From positions 1,116,001 through 1,180,000 of the forward strand of contig CAVREG010000019.1 in the NCBI GenBank assembly GCA_963720075.1: 64,000 bases of DNA. Direction: 5' to 3'. Under the pieces are notes generated by a model. The model was not told where the DNA came from. It made no database searches and saw nothing but the letters and a program-made list of their open reading frames with translations. The translations under genes and the position numbers were made by a program. The first letter of the stretch is position 1; each line of letters opens with the position of its first letter. This DNA is from PALSA-188 sp963720075. GTDB lineage: Bacteria > Acidobacteriota > Terriglobia > Terriglobales > Acidobacteriaceae. This document shows, in pieces, positions 24,561 through 32,362 of the stretch.

Positions 24561-25460
24561 ATGACAAAACGAAACTTCGAAAACGCATTCTGTGATGTCA
24601 AGCTTGACCGATTAGGACTTACTTCATGGGCCAAGCCACGGCGGAAGGGGCCCCCACCTGTGAAGGGATTTAGCGTCGTCAGGGACACCCGCGTTCGGCA
24701 GCGAGGGAAGGTGGCTACCTACGGTCGGGTTCGGGAACTACATAGTCTCACCTCCGACACGCGCGTTTTTTGGCAATATCAGCCACAACGAGGATGGCTA
24801 CCGGCATGGCGAATCGTTTGGGTTGGAGATGGCCAGGCCGGTATTCAGCCAATAGAAGCATTGCGGATATTAAAGCGCTGCCGTTTTTTTAGATTCATCC
24901 TCGTGGAGATGGCGCTGGATTTCTCGCCAGAAGCTGGTGTCGACAGGCAATTTGTCAAAGCGCACGGAAGGTTCGGGAAGAGTCGGAGGCGTACCGATCG
25001 CGGTGGCCCCGAGCAGCTCCGATACGGAGCGCGGAAATCGGGGAAGTTGGTGCGGTGCTATTGGAAAGAGGAGGTGAAGGCATTTCGGGTCGAACTCGAA
25101 TTACACGGGCGGATTCTTGCAAAGGGCATACATCCCAAGCACAAGAAATACAACATGGCTGACGTGCCGAACACCATTTTCCCCGATCACGCCCGCGATC
25201 ATGTCAGGTTCGTGCGATTCGATTGGAATGCGCTGGAACGGTACCTCATCGGGCGCTTCGGAGACGAAGGCCATTCCATTCTTGAGAAGGCCAGAGTCAA
25301 CGCCCGTATCTCGTTGCGGTTTGTAACTCGTTTCTTGCAAAAAAGAGAGATTCCTAATATTCACCGGTTCCTTCTCCCGATGCGCATCAACGAAGCAGTT
25401 GACGAAGCACTCACGAAATGGGCGGTGAGATTTCACTCCGAATGGAATAAGACGCTGTGA
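24561..25460 (+). CDS. Probable replication initiator-like protein of a mobile element
   Basis: 299 residues. The middle section FILVEMALDFSPEAGVDRQF (about residues 111-130), a basic YGARKSGKLVRCYWKEEVKAF (about 155-174), and RVELELHGRIL follow the order seen in replication-initiation factors: an (I/V)ExALDF strand, a Y-G-x-R-x-S-x-K strand, then RVE(L/I). That would make it a plasmid/phage-type initiator, but I see no certain catalytic Tyr motif, so the call is inference. Its stop overlaps the next gene's GTG start. The next gene encodes an ATPase, which fits a replication pair. Confidence 0.45.
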   Translation: MTKRNFENAFCDVKLDRLGLTSWAKPRRKGPPPVKGFSVVRDTRVRQRGKVATYGRVRELHSLTSDTRVFWQYQPQRGWLPAWRIVWVGDGQAGIQPIEALRILKRCRFFRFILVEMALDFSPEAGVDRQFVKAHGRFGKSRRRTDRGGPEQLRYGARKSGKLVRCYWKEEVKAFRVELELHGRILAKGIHPKHKKYNMADVPNTIFPDHARDHVRFVRFDWNALERYLIGRFGDEGHSILEKARVNARISLRFVTRFLQKREIPNIHRFLLPMRINEAVDEALTKWAVRFHSEWNKTL

Positions 25461-26710
25461 ATAACAAAAAGAAGAACTCGAAGGATGGGATCCCCAGTCA
25501 GCTGGAAATCGCCACAGCCCGCAAACTTCTTAGATCACCTCACTTCTTCACGAAGTTACTGCGTGCGCTGGAAAATCAAGGGCTGGTCGGCGAAAAACGC
25601 AATGCATTAGTTCTATTTGTCGTTGCAGTTTCCCGCCTCCTTCCACGCCCACTAAATGTGTTCGTAAAAGGGCATAGCTCGGCCGGGAAAAACTTCCTTG
25701 TTAAGTCTATTCTTCGGTTTCTGCCGCCGGACGCAGTCGCGGAAATCACCAGCGCCTCCGATAAAGCATGGAATTATTCCAAATCAAGCTTCCGCCACAA
25801 GATTATTTACTTACAGGAAAAGAACGAGGCCGCCGGCACGATCGATCCCATCCGCCTGCTGATCAGCGAAGGGAAACTAGTCCGTATCGTCCCGCGATGG
25901 GTAGGCGGTAAGCTCATCACAACGAAACAAGTTGCCCACGGTCCGGTGGCTTCAATTTCAACAACTACAAAGAATCGCCTCCAGATTGATGACGAAACGA
26001 GGCACATCTCCGAATGGGTTGATGAATCCCCTGAGCAGACGCGAAAAATCGTAGAAAGTTATACGAACCAGAGAAAAGGATTAGATCGGGATGAAATAAA
26101 AGCGTGGCATGCAGTTCAGCATCTTCTTGAGCGAAGGATAGGAACGGAGATAGTTTTCCCACGGTGGTTTGAAGAAATTGCTAATCAACTTTTCATTTCC
26201 GACCTCCGTGTCCGGCGCTACTATCCGGCATTCATTGAGGCGGTTCGCTCGGTCTGCCTGATTCGATCATTCCTCCCGCACCGAAAGTCCAGCGAAGATG
26301 GACCCCTGAAAGTGAGATTCGCCGACTTCGCGATTACCGCCCTCATTTTTGATGAAGTCTTCGTGGAGAGTCTTCACCTCGGCAAAGGCGCTGGCGAAGC
26401 TACCAGGCGTCTTGTGGAGGAAATAGTCAACGAAAAAGGAGCGGCTATTGACGCCAGCGACGTCTCGGCAAAGCTTGGTATTCCTTCGCATCAGGCGTCT
26501 GCGAAATTGCGATACGCCAAAAAAGCGGGAGTCATTCGAAGGGCAAATGCTCCCGAGCGGAATAACCGAAAGCGCTATCTGGCGATGCCACGGCCACATT
26601 TTGTTCCAGATCCAGCAGAACTCTTTCAGCAGTTAAAGAGCCTGAAAGGAACGGTGCGCTTCATCCATCCGATTACGGGGAAATGGGTGACGTACCAGCG
26701 CAAAAACTAG
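25457..26710 (+). CDS. P-loop ATPase, probably replication-associated
   Basis: 417 residues from GTG 25457, overlapping the previous stop (GTGA). Walker A is VKGHSSAGKNFLVKSIL (about residues 69-85), followed by IIYLQEKNEA (about 115-124), which could be the Walker B/glutamate region. SISTTTKNRLQIDDETRHIS (about 173-192) contains sensor-like and arginine residues. The C-terminal 100 residues look like a winged helix (IDASDVSAKLGIPSHQASAK). The layout resembles primase-helicase ATPases of integrative elements. It probably works with the initiator-like protein. Confidence 0.65.
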   Translation: MNNKKKNSKDGIPSQLEIATARKLLRSPHFFTKLLRALENQGLVGEKRNALVLFVVAVSRLLPRPLNVFVKGHSSAGKNFLVKSILRFLPPDAVAEITSASDKAWNYSKSSFRHKIIYLQEKNEAAGTIDPIRLLISEGKLVRIVPRWVGGKLITTKQVAHGPVASISTTTKNRLQIDDETRHISEWVDESPEQTRKIVESYTNQRKGLDRDEIKAWHAVQHLLERRIGTEIVFPRWFEEIANQLFISDLRVRRYYPAFIEAVRSVCLIRSFLPHRKSSEDGPLKVRFADFAITALIFDEVFVESLHLGKGAGEATRRLVEEIVNEKGAAIDASDVSAKLGIPSHQASAKLRYAKKAGVIRRANAPERNNRKRYLAMPRPHFVPDPAELFQQLKSLKGTVRFIHPITGKWVTYQRKN

Positions 26711-26750
26711 CGTTTTACTTTTGTGGTTTTACTGGTTTTAAGAGGAACAC

Positions 26751-26945
26751 ATGGAAAAGCTTTTGAGCGTTGCCGAACTCGCAGAACTTCTAGGGATAGC
26801 GAAAGGTTCTCTCTACCACTGGATCTCAGAGGGTCGCATTCCAGTTGTGCGATTGAGCAAACGCTGTGTGCGATTTCGGGAAAGCGACATCGAGCAAATG
26901 ATGGAGATGTTGTCTTCCGACAGGGACGAACCACCGAAGCGATGA
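26751..26945 (+). CDS. Excisionase-like HTH_17 protein
   Basis: 64 residues with a single MerR/excisionase-type helix-wing domain: LLSVAELAELLGIAKGSLYH, then EGRIPVVRLSKRCVRFRESD. Such proteins bind attachment-site DNA to direct excision, or act as small regulators. AGAGGAAC precedes the ATG. Its place between the replication genes and the integrase supports an excisionase role. Confidence 0.85.
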   Translation: MEKLLSVAELAELLGIAKGSLYHWISEGRIPVVRLSKRCVRFRESDIEQMMEMLSSDRDEPPKR

Positions 26946-26976
26946 GCGAATTTACAAGTATCAAAAAAGGAGACCT

Positions 26977-27123
26977 ATGGCACTCACTGTCAAATGCGAA
27001 AGCAGCATCTTGAAAATTGAAGCCCCACTTGCATCTGCAACACTTTCCACAAGCGGCAAGACAAAGGGGCCCGAGCGTCGGTCAAGCAACAATAGCCACG
27101 GTAAGTCGAGGATGACAGCATGA
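26977..27123 (+). CDS. Tiny 48-residue protein coupled to the next gene
   Basis: ATG 26977 has a strong AAAGGAG site seven bases upstream, and the TGA overlaps the start of the next gene (ATGA). The product (MALTVKCESSILKIEAPLAS and a Ser/Thr/Lys/Arg-rich tail) has no known family. The ribosome site and overlap indicate that it is translated; it may mainly serve translational coupling. Confidence 0.5.
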   Translation: MALTVKCESSILKIEAPLASATLSTSGKTKGPERRSSNNSHGKSRMTA

Positions 27124-27665
27124 CAACCATTAAACCAAATTCTCAGCGAAAGGATTATTTGAAGACATTACCAGAACGTGATTTGGATCCGATGAAGCGG
27201 TTTGAGGCGCTTATCGCCACCCTAGCCACATGCAGATTGAATCACGGCGCGTACTACGGCGACTCGGACTTCGAATTCGCGCGTGAGGCCACAATTTCAC
27301 TTATTCAACGGGCCTCTCGCTTGCATAACCTCCAAATTTGGGAGGAAGTGGAGCTGATCTGCCGAACACATTCATTTCATACTCGCTTCAACGACGCCGA
27401 TTGGATGGGACAAATGTCCAAGCATCTTGGGATCATGCGGGATAGGCAGTGCAGTTTCAGAGACATCGAGCGGGCGGTCGAAGCTGTTCAAAAGTGCATC
27501 ACCGACCTCAACGAGCGGTTCGAGCGCTGCCGCGTCCCAAAGAATGGACTTTCGGCAAGGTGCGTAACCGAGCGCTATAAATTGGCCGCGATGTTGCCTC
27601 GCATACTTGCGCTACTGGCCGAACGACAATGGCACCACAATTACGGAACATTCAACTACGGTTGA
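27120..27665 (+). CDS. Hypothetical protein, 181 residues
   Basis: Not recognised. A predicted helical, soluble protein with scattered Cys and His residues (CRLNHGAYYG, ICRTHSFHTRF, FERCRVPKNGLSARC). There is no signal or membrane segment. It begins inside the stop of the tiny gene before it and is followed by a strong terminator, so it closes the plus-strand operon starting at 24273 or 26751. Probably an accessory gene of the mobile element. Confidence 0.55.
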   Translation: MTTIKPNSQRKDYLKTLPERDLDPMKRFEALIATLATCRLNHGAYYGDSDFEFAREATISLIQRASRLHNLQIWEEVELICRTHSFHTRFNDADWMGQMSKHLGIMRDRQCSFRDIERAVEAVQKCITDLNERFERCRVPKNGLSARCVTERYKLAAMLPRILALLAERQWHHNYGTFNYG

Positions 27666-27695
27666 CGTGTCTAAATTGCAGACACTATCAATATT

Positions 27696-27728
27696 GCCCA
27701 CCCCGAAATCCGGGGATGGGCTTTTTTT
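27696..27728 (+). terminator. Rho-independent terminator
   Basis: Stem GCCCA-CCCCG, loop AAATC, CGGGG-(A)-TGGGC, then seven T residues. It lies 30 bp after the stop of the 181-residue gene and isolates that operon from the integrase gene. Confidence 0.9.
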
Positions 27729-27773
27729 GGATCAATCATTCAGGGCAATGAGCCGGTGGGTTGAAGGACTAAT

Positions 27774-28880
27774 ATGAAAAAAAAACGCGGGACAATTTAC
27801 AAGCGAGGAAAAATTTATTGGATTACGTACACCTGGCAGGGCCATCAGTATTACGAGTCCTCGCACTCGACCGATATTGAAGATGCCGAGGCACTACTTG
27901 ATAAGCGGGAACAGGAACGTAACCGCGGCTGCGCACCGAAAAAGCAGTCAGAAATCTTTACGGTCGATGAGCTCCTGGATGCATACATATTGCAAATCGA
28001 GCATCCTGCGACCCAGAAACGATACCGACTATCGCAGAAAGCTTTGTCGCCTCACTGTGGGACATGTCGCATTAACCATGTTGACGCATTCACGTTCGAT
28101 CGCTTCAAAGAGTTCAGATTAAACCAAGGAGTCAGTCGCGCAGGCGTAAACAGAGACTTATCCTTACCTCGTGCCGCATTCAATTTTGCAGTACTGCGAC
28201 GATTGTTACTCCATAGTCCGCTAGACGGCGTGAAGTTTTTCAACGAGGCAAAGCATCGCAAACCACCCAGGTCAATTTCCTTTGCCGAAGAGCAGAAAAT
28301 TCAGATGTGCTGTGACTTCAGACTGAGCATAATCTTCACAACACTCCTCTATAGCGGAATGCGAGTTGGAATTGAGGCACTTGGACTCAAGTGGGCTGAG
28401 GTTGATTTTGAAGAATCGACCATTACTGTCGCGAGGTCCAAGACAGCCGCTGGCCTCCGCGTTCTGCCTATGAGTTCCTTTTTAAAATCCGAACTTCAGA
28501 GGTGGCATGCTGCCACGACCGGAACATCGGAATACGTTTTTTTCAACCCCCAACATCCGGGAAAACATATTCGCAGCGTTAAGACTGCGTGGCATCACGC
28601 GCTCAAGCTAGCGGGGATCCCTCGGTTTCCCATTTATTCGTGCCGATCATCGTTCTCCACAAGACTTGCGGCTGCCGGCGTATCAGACACGATTATCGAC
28701 CAGCTACTCGGGCATTCTCGGAGAGATGTGCTCCGGTTCTACACGGCTCGGGTACCGGAATACCTAAGTGATGCTATAGCCCTGCTGGATAAATTACGTA
28801 GCAAGAAAACCGAGATACCAACGGAGTCAAAGGTAGATAATGAAGACCTTCCGCAGGTGGAGAGGGCGTTAATAAACTAG
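27774..28880 (+). CDS. Tyrosine recombinase/integrase next to tRNA-Met
   Basis: 368 residues: an N-terminal arm-binding part (GTIYKRGKIYWITYTWQG), a SAM-like core-binding domain and a catalytic domain. Visible catalytic residues: Arg in LYSGMRVGIEALGLKW (about 200), Lys in VARSKTAAG, Arg in YSCRSSFSTRL (about 290), His in LLGHSRRD and the nucleophile Tyr in RFYTAR (about 322). The His normally paired as HxLRH is replaced: the box reads YSCRS, so two normally His positions are Tyr and Ser. It ends 116 bp from the 3' end of the tRNA gene, the usual place for an element integrase. Confidence 0.88.
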   Translation: MKKKRGTIYKRGKIYWITYTWQGHQYYESSHSTDIEDAEALLDKREQERNRGCAPKKQSEIFTVDELLDAYILQIEHPATQKRYRLSQKALSPHCGTCRINHVDAFTFDRFKEFRLNQGVSRAGVNRDLSLPRAAFNFAVLRRLLLHSPLDGVKFFNEAKHRKPPRSISFAEEQKIQMCCDFRLSIIFTTLLYSGMRVGIEALGLKWAEVDFEESTITVARSKTAAGLRVLPMSSFLKSELQRWHAATTGTSEYVFFNPQHPGKHIRSVKTAWHHALKLAGIPRFPIYSCRSSFSTRLAAAGVSDTIIDQLLGHSRRDVLRFYTARVPEYLSDAIALLDKLRSKKTEIPTESKVDNEDLPQVERALIN

Positions 28881-28996
28881 AAATCGCGATTTTCCGATTT
28901 CATTACAGTTTATTACAATTTCATTACACTGGAACGCGTTTCCACCCAAGAGGCATCTTCGCGTTTTACTAAAACATTGTAAACAAACAACACTTT

Positions 28997-29073
28997 TGGT
29001 GGCGGCGGTAGGACTCGAACCTACGACCTACGGATTATGAGACCGTCGCTCTAACCACCTGAGCTACGCCGCC
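28997..29073 (-). tRNA. tRNA-Met (CAT)
   Basis: The minus strand folds as a full tRNA: acceptor GGCGGCG/CGCCGCC, D arm with AGCTCAGGTGGTTAGAGC, anticodon loop CTCATAA (CAT), T arm GTAGGTTCGAGTCCTAC and encoded CCA at 28999-28997. The sequence is of the elongator tRNA-Met type. Its 5' half is duplicated at 36641-36681, and its promoter now lies within the inserted element. Confidence 0.95.
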
Positions 29074-29151
29074 ATATTGAAAACAAACAACTTGTTGGTA
29101 CTAGCACTTTCGTGCATCTGCTTTTGTTTGCTTTTTTGTTAGAATGAGCGC

Positions 29152-30306
29152 ATGGGCAAATGGGGAAGCGGTCACGTTTACAAAAAAGCTGGTGCATGGC
29201 ATCTGCAATTTTACACCAGCGAAATGCGTGCGGGCCGATTGCTAAAGGTTCGCAGATCGAAGAGGCTCTGCGAGGCCAAGGGTGTCACGCAAAAGCATGT
29301 CAACAGCCTCGCCTCTGCCGAGATGGTGAAAATTGAATCCGGCACCATCAACACGGAGAACATGATGGTGGTTGATTTTTGGGAGACTCAATACCTGCCT
29401 TACTGCGAGAAGGAATGGAAGGGCACCGGGATGCGTCTCTCAACGGTGCGCGGATTCAAACAGGTTTGGAAGCAACATCTAAAACATCACTTTGGCACGA
29501 TCACACTGCAAGCGTACACAGCAGACAAGGCACGTAAGTTCCTTTCCTCGTTAAAGACGAAGCAGGGTAAGAACACTCTCAAACACATTCGAGCGTTGGC
29601 CTCTGCGATGTTCAGCGAAGCCATAGAACGCGGCCTGCGAAACGATAACCCTTGGCATGTGAAGGTGCCCAAAGATTGCAAAGAAACGAAGGCCACTCTG
29701 CACTACACAATGGAAGAGGCCGAAAACCTCATCAGTGTGTTGGTTGACCACGTTGACGCGCAACTTGTGTTGGCGCTGTCCTGCTTCCTTGGGTTAGGTC
29801 CGGCAGAGATTTCAGGCTTGCAATGGGGGGATGTTGAGAAGGAATGGATTCATATTCGCCGGAACAAACCGTCACATGGCAAGGTTGGCCCACCCAAGAC
29901 GGCAGAGCGTATGGCACCTCTTCCCATCATAGATCACGTGCGATTGCCGTTGGAGTTGTGGCGTGGGAAGGCCGAAAACCCGAATGGTGAAAATTGGGTG
30001 ATTGCCGATCTTCCGAACATGCTCAACAGGGTAATCAAGCCTCACGTTATTGGTGGTAGAGAGTGTGATCGTTGCGAGAAGAAGCCGAAGGCTTCAGGTG
30101 TGACGTGGAAAGGTCTGTATGCAGGTCGCCGGGGCGCTATCACGGCCATCATTGAAGCGACCAATGGAAACTACGCGGTCGGGCAGGCTGTTGCGCGACA
30201 CAAGAGCATGACCACCACGCTCAATGTTTATAAAAAGCAAATCACTAAGCAAGGCTTGTTGATGGGGATGGAACAGTTTCAGAAGTCGCTAGATGCTGGA
30301 AAATAA
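29152..30306 (+). CDS. Tyrosine recombinase/integrase of the tRNA-Met element
   Basis: 384 residues, beginning 78 bp from the tRNA 5' end, as expected for the integrase of the element. N-terminal AP2-like/arm part (GHVYKKAGAWHLQFYTSEM), core-binding domain, and a catalytic domain with Lys in GPPKTAER, Arg in LYAGRRGA, His in VARHKSMTT and nucleophile Tyr in NVYKKQ. The first catalytic Arg box reads FLGLGPAEISGLQW where GLRPxE is normal, so Arg appears replaced by Gly. The Cys pair CDRCEKK in the catalytic domain is a further oddity. Activity can be expected from the clean attachment-site duplication. Confidence 0.9.
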   Translation: MGKWGSGHVYKKAGAWHLQFYTSEMRAGRLLKVRRSKRLCEAKGVTQKHVNSLASAEMVKIESGTINTENMMVVDFWETQYLPYCEKEWKGTGMRLSTVRGFKQVWKQHLKHHFGTITLQAYTADKARKFLSSLKTKQGKNTLKHIRALASAMFSEAIERGLRNDNPWHVKVPKDCKETKATLHYTMEEAENLISVLVDHVDAQLVLALSCFLGLGPAEISGLQWGDVEKEWIHIRRNKPSHGKVGPPKTAERMAPLPIIDHVRLPLELWRGKAENPNGENWVIADLPNMLNRVIKPHVIGGRECDRCEKKPKASGVTWKGLYAGRRGAITAIIEATNGNYAVGQAVARHKSMTTTLNVYKKQITKQGLLMGMEQFQKSLDAGK

Positions 30307-30421
30307 CCAATTGCTTATTGGTTAAAAATCTGTGGAACTTTCTAGCCATTGTCGAGCCGCGTCGGATGAGCGAAGCTGTGATCGTTCGATGCAGTCAACT
30401 TCGATTCAAGGAGAAGCAACA

Positions 30422-30703
30422 ATGAGAATGACCAACCAACAGAAGGCAGAGGCCGAATCCAAGCTGGTCAAAAAAATGACCAAGCAACAGAAGGTCCAAT
30501 ACAACACGTACAAGAAAGTTATGGCTGGTGAATTTGAAGACTGTGACTACTTTGAGGAAAACGACCACTGCCGCGCAAAAGGAAATTATTTGAAGTTAGA
30601 AAACGCCCAAGACAATTGTCGTTCTATAGAGTGGGACCGGAAAATTGATCCAGCGGCTCACGCGGCTCATATGGAAACCTGCGCTTACCTTGATTGGCAC
30701 TAA
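30422..30703 (+). CDS. Small Cys-containing hypothetical protein
   Basis: 93 residues from ATG 30422, with AAGGAG upstream. It starts with a Lys/Gln-rich helix (KAEAESKLVKKMTKQQKVQY) and has four Cys and several His residues later (FEDCDYFEEN, HCRAKG, NCRSIEW, HMETCAYLDWH), which may bind a metal. No family is recognised. It lies behind the integrase gene and an AACCAAT/ATTGGTT hairpin. Confidence 0.55.
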   Translation: MRMTNQQKAEAESKLVKKMTKQQKVQYNTYKKVMAGEFEDCDYFEENDHCRAKGNYLKLENAQDNCRSIEWDRKIDPAAHAAHMETCAYLDWH

Positions 30704-30768
30704 AATGAAAAACTTCCCACGTTGCCGCTTGCCACTAAACAACAGCAACACTCCCCAATCACTTTCCT

Positions 30769-32073
30769 GTGTTATTTATCCGCTGGCTCTGGCTCTGCCT
30801 CAATCGGCGCAGGGTTAATTCCTGCCTTTCCAATCCATTCGACTTGGGCCTGCCAGAGATTGACAAGGGCAGCCCCCTGATTGCATTGATCAACGGGTGG
30901 AGTCGGCCAGTCAAAATTGTGGCGCGGCGAGTCAATGCAATCAACCTCGCCTTTGCTGAAGTCCGTGCAAAACACCCCGCACAGCGCGACTACCTCGCCG
31001 AACTCCATCAGCTTTCCGAGTTTGCGCCTTACGAATCAGCACCGACTAGCCGCAACGACGAACCGCTGTTTGCGCGGGGTCAATGGAAGCGCGTCGTAGA
31101 GCATAAGGTTTTCGGCGTTGGCACTCCCCTCTACCGCAAGCAACTTGACAACGGCTCATTCGCGGTGGTCGTGAAGTATGGCGGCATTGAGCGTGTCCTT
31201 GCGATGGATGCAGGCTTGTGGATCACTCCAATTGAAACTATAGAGAAAGTCAAAATTCTTAAAGTTGATGAGTTTAAGTTCCGCGATGGATCACCGTCCA
31301 AAAGGGACAGGCCGTGGGGCGGCTTGTTCTCTAGCTGTCAAAAGTGCGGTAAAGAATTTGAATCACCCATTGGGTTTGCTTTTTGTGGGGAGAGAGAACT
31401 AACACAAGGCGATTGCAAGAAGGCTTGGTTGTCAAAACACCACTTAACTTGTGAACGTCGTAAGCCTGCACCGCGCTTCCATGAGGTCACTGAGGAAGAT
31501 GTTGATTGGGCAACACGTCCTTCGCTTAATAAACGCAAGGTCACAGCAAAAAAACAGAATGACATTTGGTGTGCGAAGTGTGGAGAGTATGTCGAACAGG
31601 ACCACATTTTCGAGCAGGATCACAAATCCTCCAATTACGAGACGGCAAAGCCTTTAATCCATCAGGCACCTAAGTCTGCCTATACTTCGCAATATTCTTC
31701 ACAGGAGCAATTTGAGCGTGTGTTGTTTATGCCAACACGCCTGCTGGAACCTTCTGTGTTGGCTGCTGTAGCAGATTCCATCCGTGAAGACGATGGGAAC
31801 TCCGTCAATACGCTAGGTCATCCGGCCAACGTCAGAGCGGTTGATAGGTGTTCAAAGGATCACCGTGCAGACTTACTCCACCATTCCAGACGCACGAGGT
31901 CCGAGCGATACGTAGGCAACATGAAATTGATATGTGAGCGTTGCGGAATATCGTTCTGGAATCGGAAAGGCACCAAGTACTGTGGCGAGGAAAATTGCGC
32001 GAAAAAGGAGACGAACAAATGTCAACAGCAACCTATGGAATATCAGCACTACCAACAGGAGCAGTCGTTATGA
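30769..32073 (+). CDS. Hypothetical protein with several Cys-pair fingers
   Basis: An open frame of 434 codons from GTG 30769. Its true start may be further in, as the first 80 residues are Arg-rich and lie opposite another good frame. Three likely zinc fingers are seen: CQKCGKEF...FC...DCKK (about residues 189-212), CAKCGEYVEQDHIFEQDH (about 268-285) and CERCGISFWNRKGTKYCGEE (about 388-407). No family name is known. DNA or RNA binding is plausible. It overlaps the next gene by 55 bp. Confidence 0.5.
   Translation: MLFIRWLWLCLNRRRVNSCLSNPFDLGLPEIDKGSPLIALINGWSRPVKIVARRVNAINLAFAEVRAKHPAQRDYLAELHQLSEFAPYESAPTSRNDEPLFARGQWKRVVEHKVFGVGTPLYRKQLDNGSFAVVVKYGGIERVLAMDAGLWITPIETIEKVKILKVDEFKFRDGSPSKRDRPWGGLFSSCQKCGKEFESPIGFAFCGERELTQGDCKKAWLSKHHLTCERRKPAPRFHEVTEEDVDWATRPSLNKRKVTAKKQNDIWCAKCGEYVEQDHIFEQDHKSSNYETAKPLIHQAPKSAYTSQYSSQEQFERVLFMPTRLLEPSVLAAVADSIREDDGNSVNTLGHPANVRAVDRCSKDHRADLLHHSRRTRSERYVGNMKLICERCGISFWNRKGTKYCGEENCAKKETNKCQQQPMEYQHYQQEQSL
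30772..31008 (-). CDS. Possible small antisense gene, 78 residues
   Basis: On the minus strand, ATG 31008 has GGAAAG five bases upstream and opens a 78-codon frame with natural composition (MEFGEVVALCGVFCTDFSKG, DWPTPPVDQCNQGAALVNLW, ending PAPIEAEPEPADK). The acidic Pro-rich end is typical of real small proteins. It overlaps the start of the plus-strand finger protein, and only one of the two is likely to be coding here. No family is recognised. Confidence 0.35.
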   Translation of the reverse strand: MEFGEVVALCGVFCTDFSKGEVDCIDSPRHNFDWPTPPVDQCNQGAALVNLWQAQVEWIGKAGINPAPIEAEPEPADK

Positions 32074-32282
32074 GTGAAACACCAAAGCAATTGAAACCCG
32101 AACTACAAGAGGTCGTTGATGACCTCTTGGCATTGAAGCAGATGGCAAAGGACGGCATTCTCACCCACCACAGTCAACGGGAACTGGTGAAGCATTTGAA
32201 TCCTCGTGATCTCGCTGATGTAGCCCGCGCCGTCTCGCTGATAGAAAACAGGAAGCAACCCATCTACGACCGCACGAAGTAA
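32019..32282 (+). CDS. Small hypothetical protein before the primase-helicase
   Basis: 87 residues from ATG 32019, with AAAAAGGAG eight bases upstream (inside the previous gene's end). Mostly helical: QLKPELQEVVDDLLALKQMA, then RELVKHLNPRDLADVARAVS. No family is known. It could be a regulator or partner of the primase-helicase that follows 80 bp later. Confidence 0.6.
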   Translation: MSTATYGISALPTGAVVMSETPKQLKPELQEVVDDLLALKQMAKDGILTHHSQRELVKHLNPRDLADVARAVSLIENRKQPIYDRTK

Positions 32283-32362
32283 CCACAACTAACAACCAAA
32301 TCAGCAAAGCGCAATTGGTGCACGGGACGACGAACCTCAATGCCCAATTGCAGGGAAGAATA

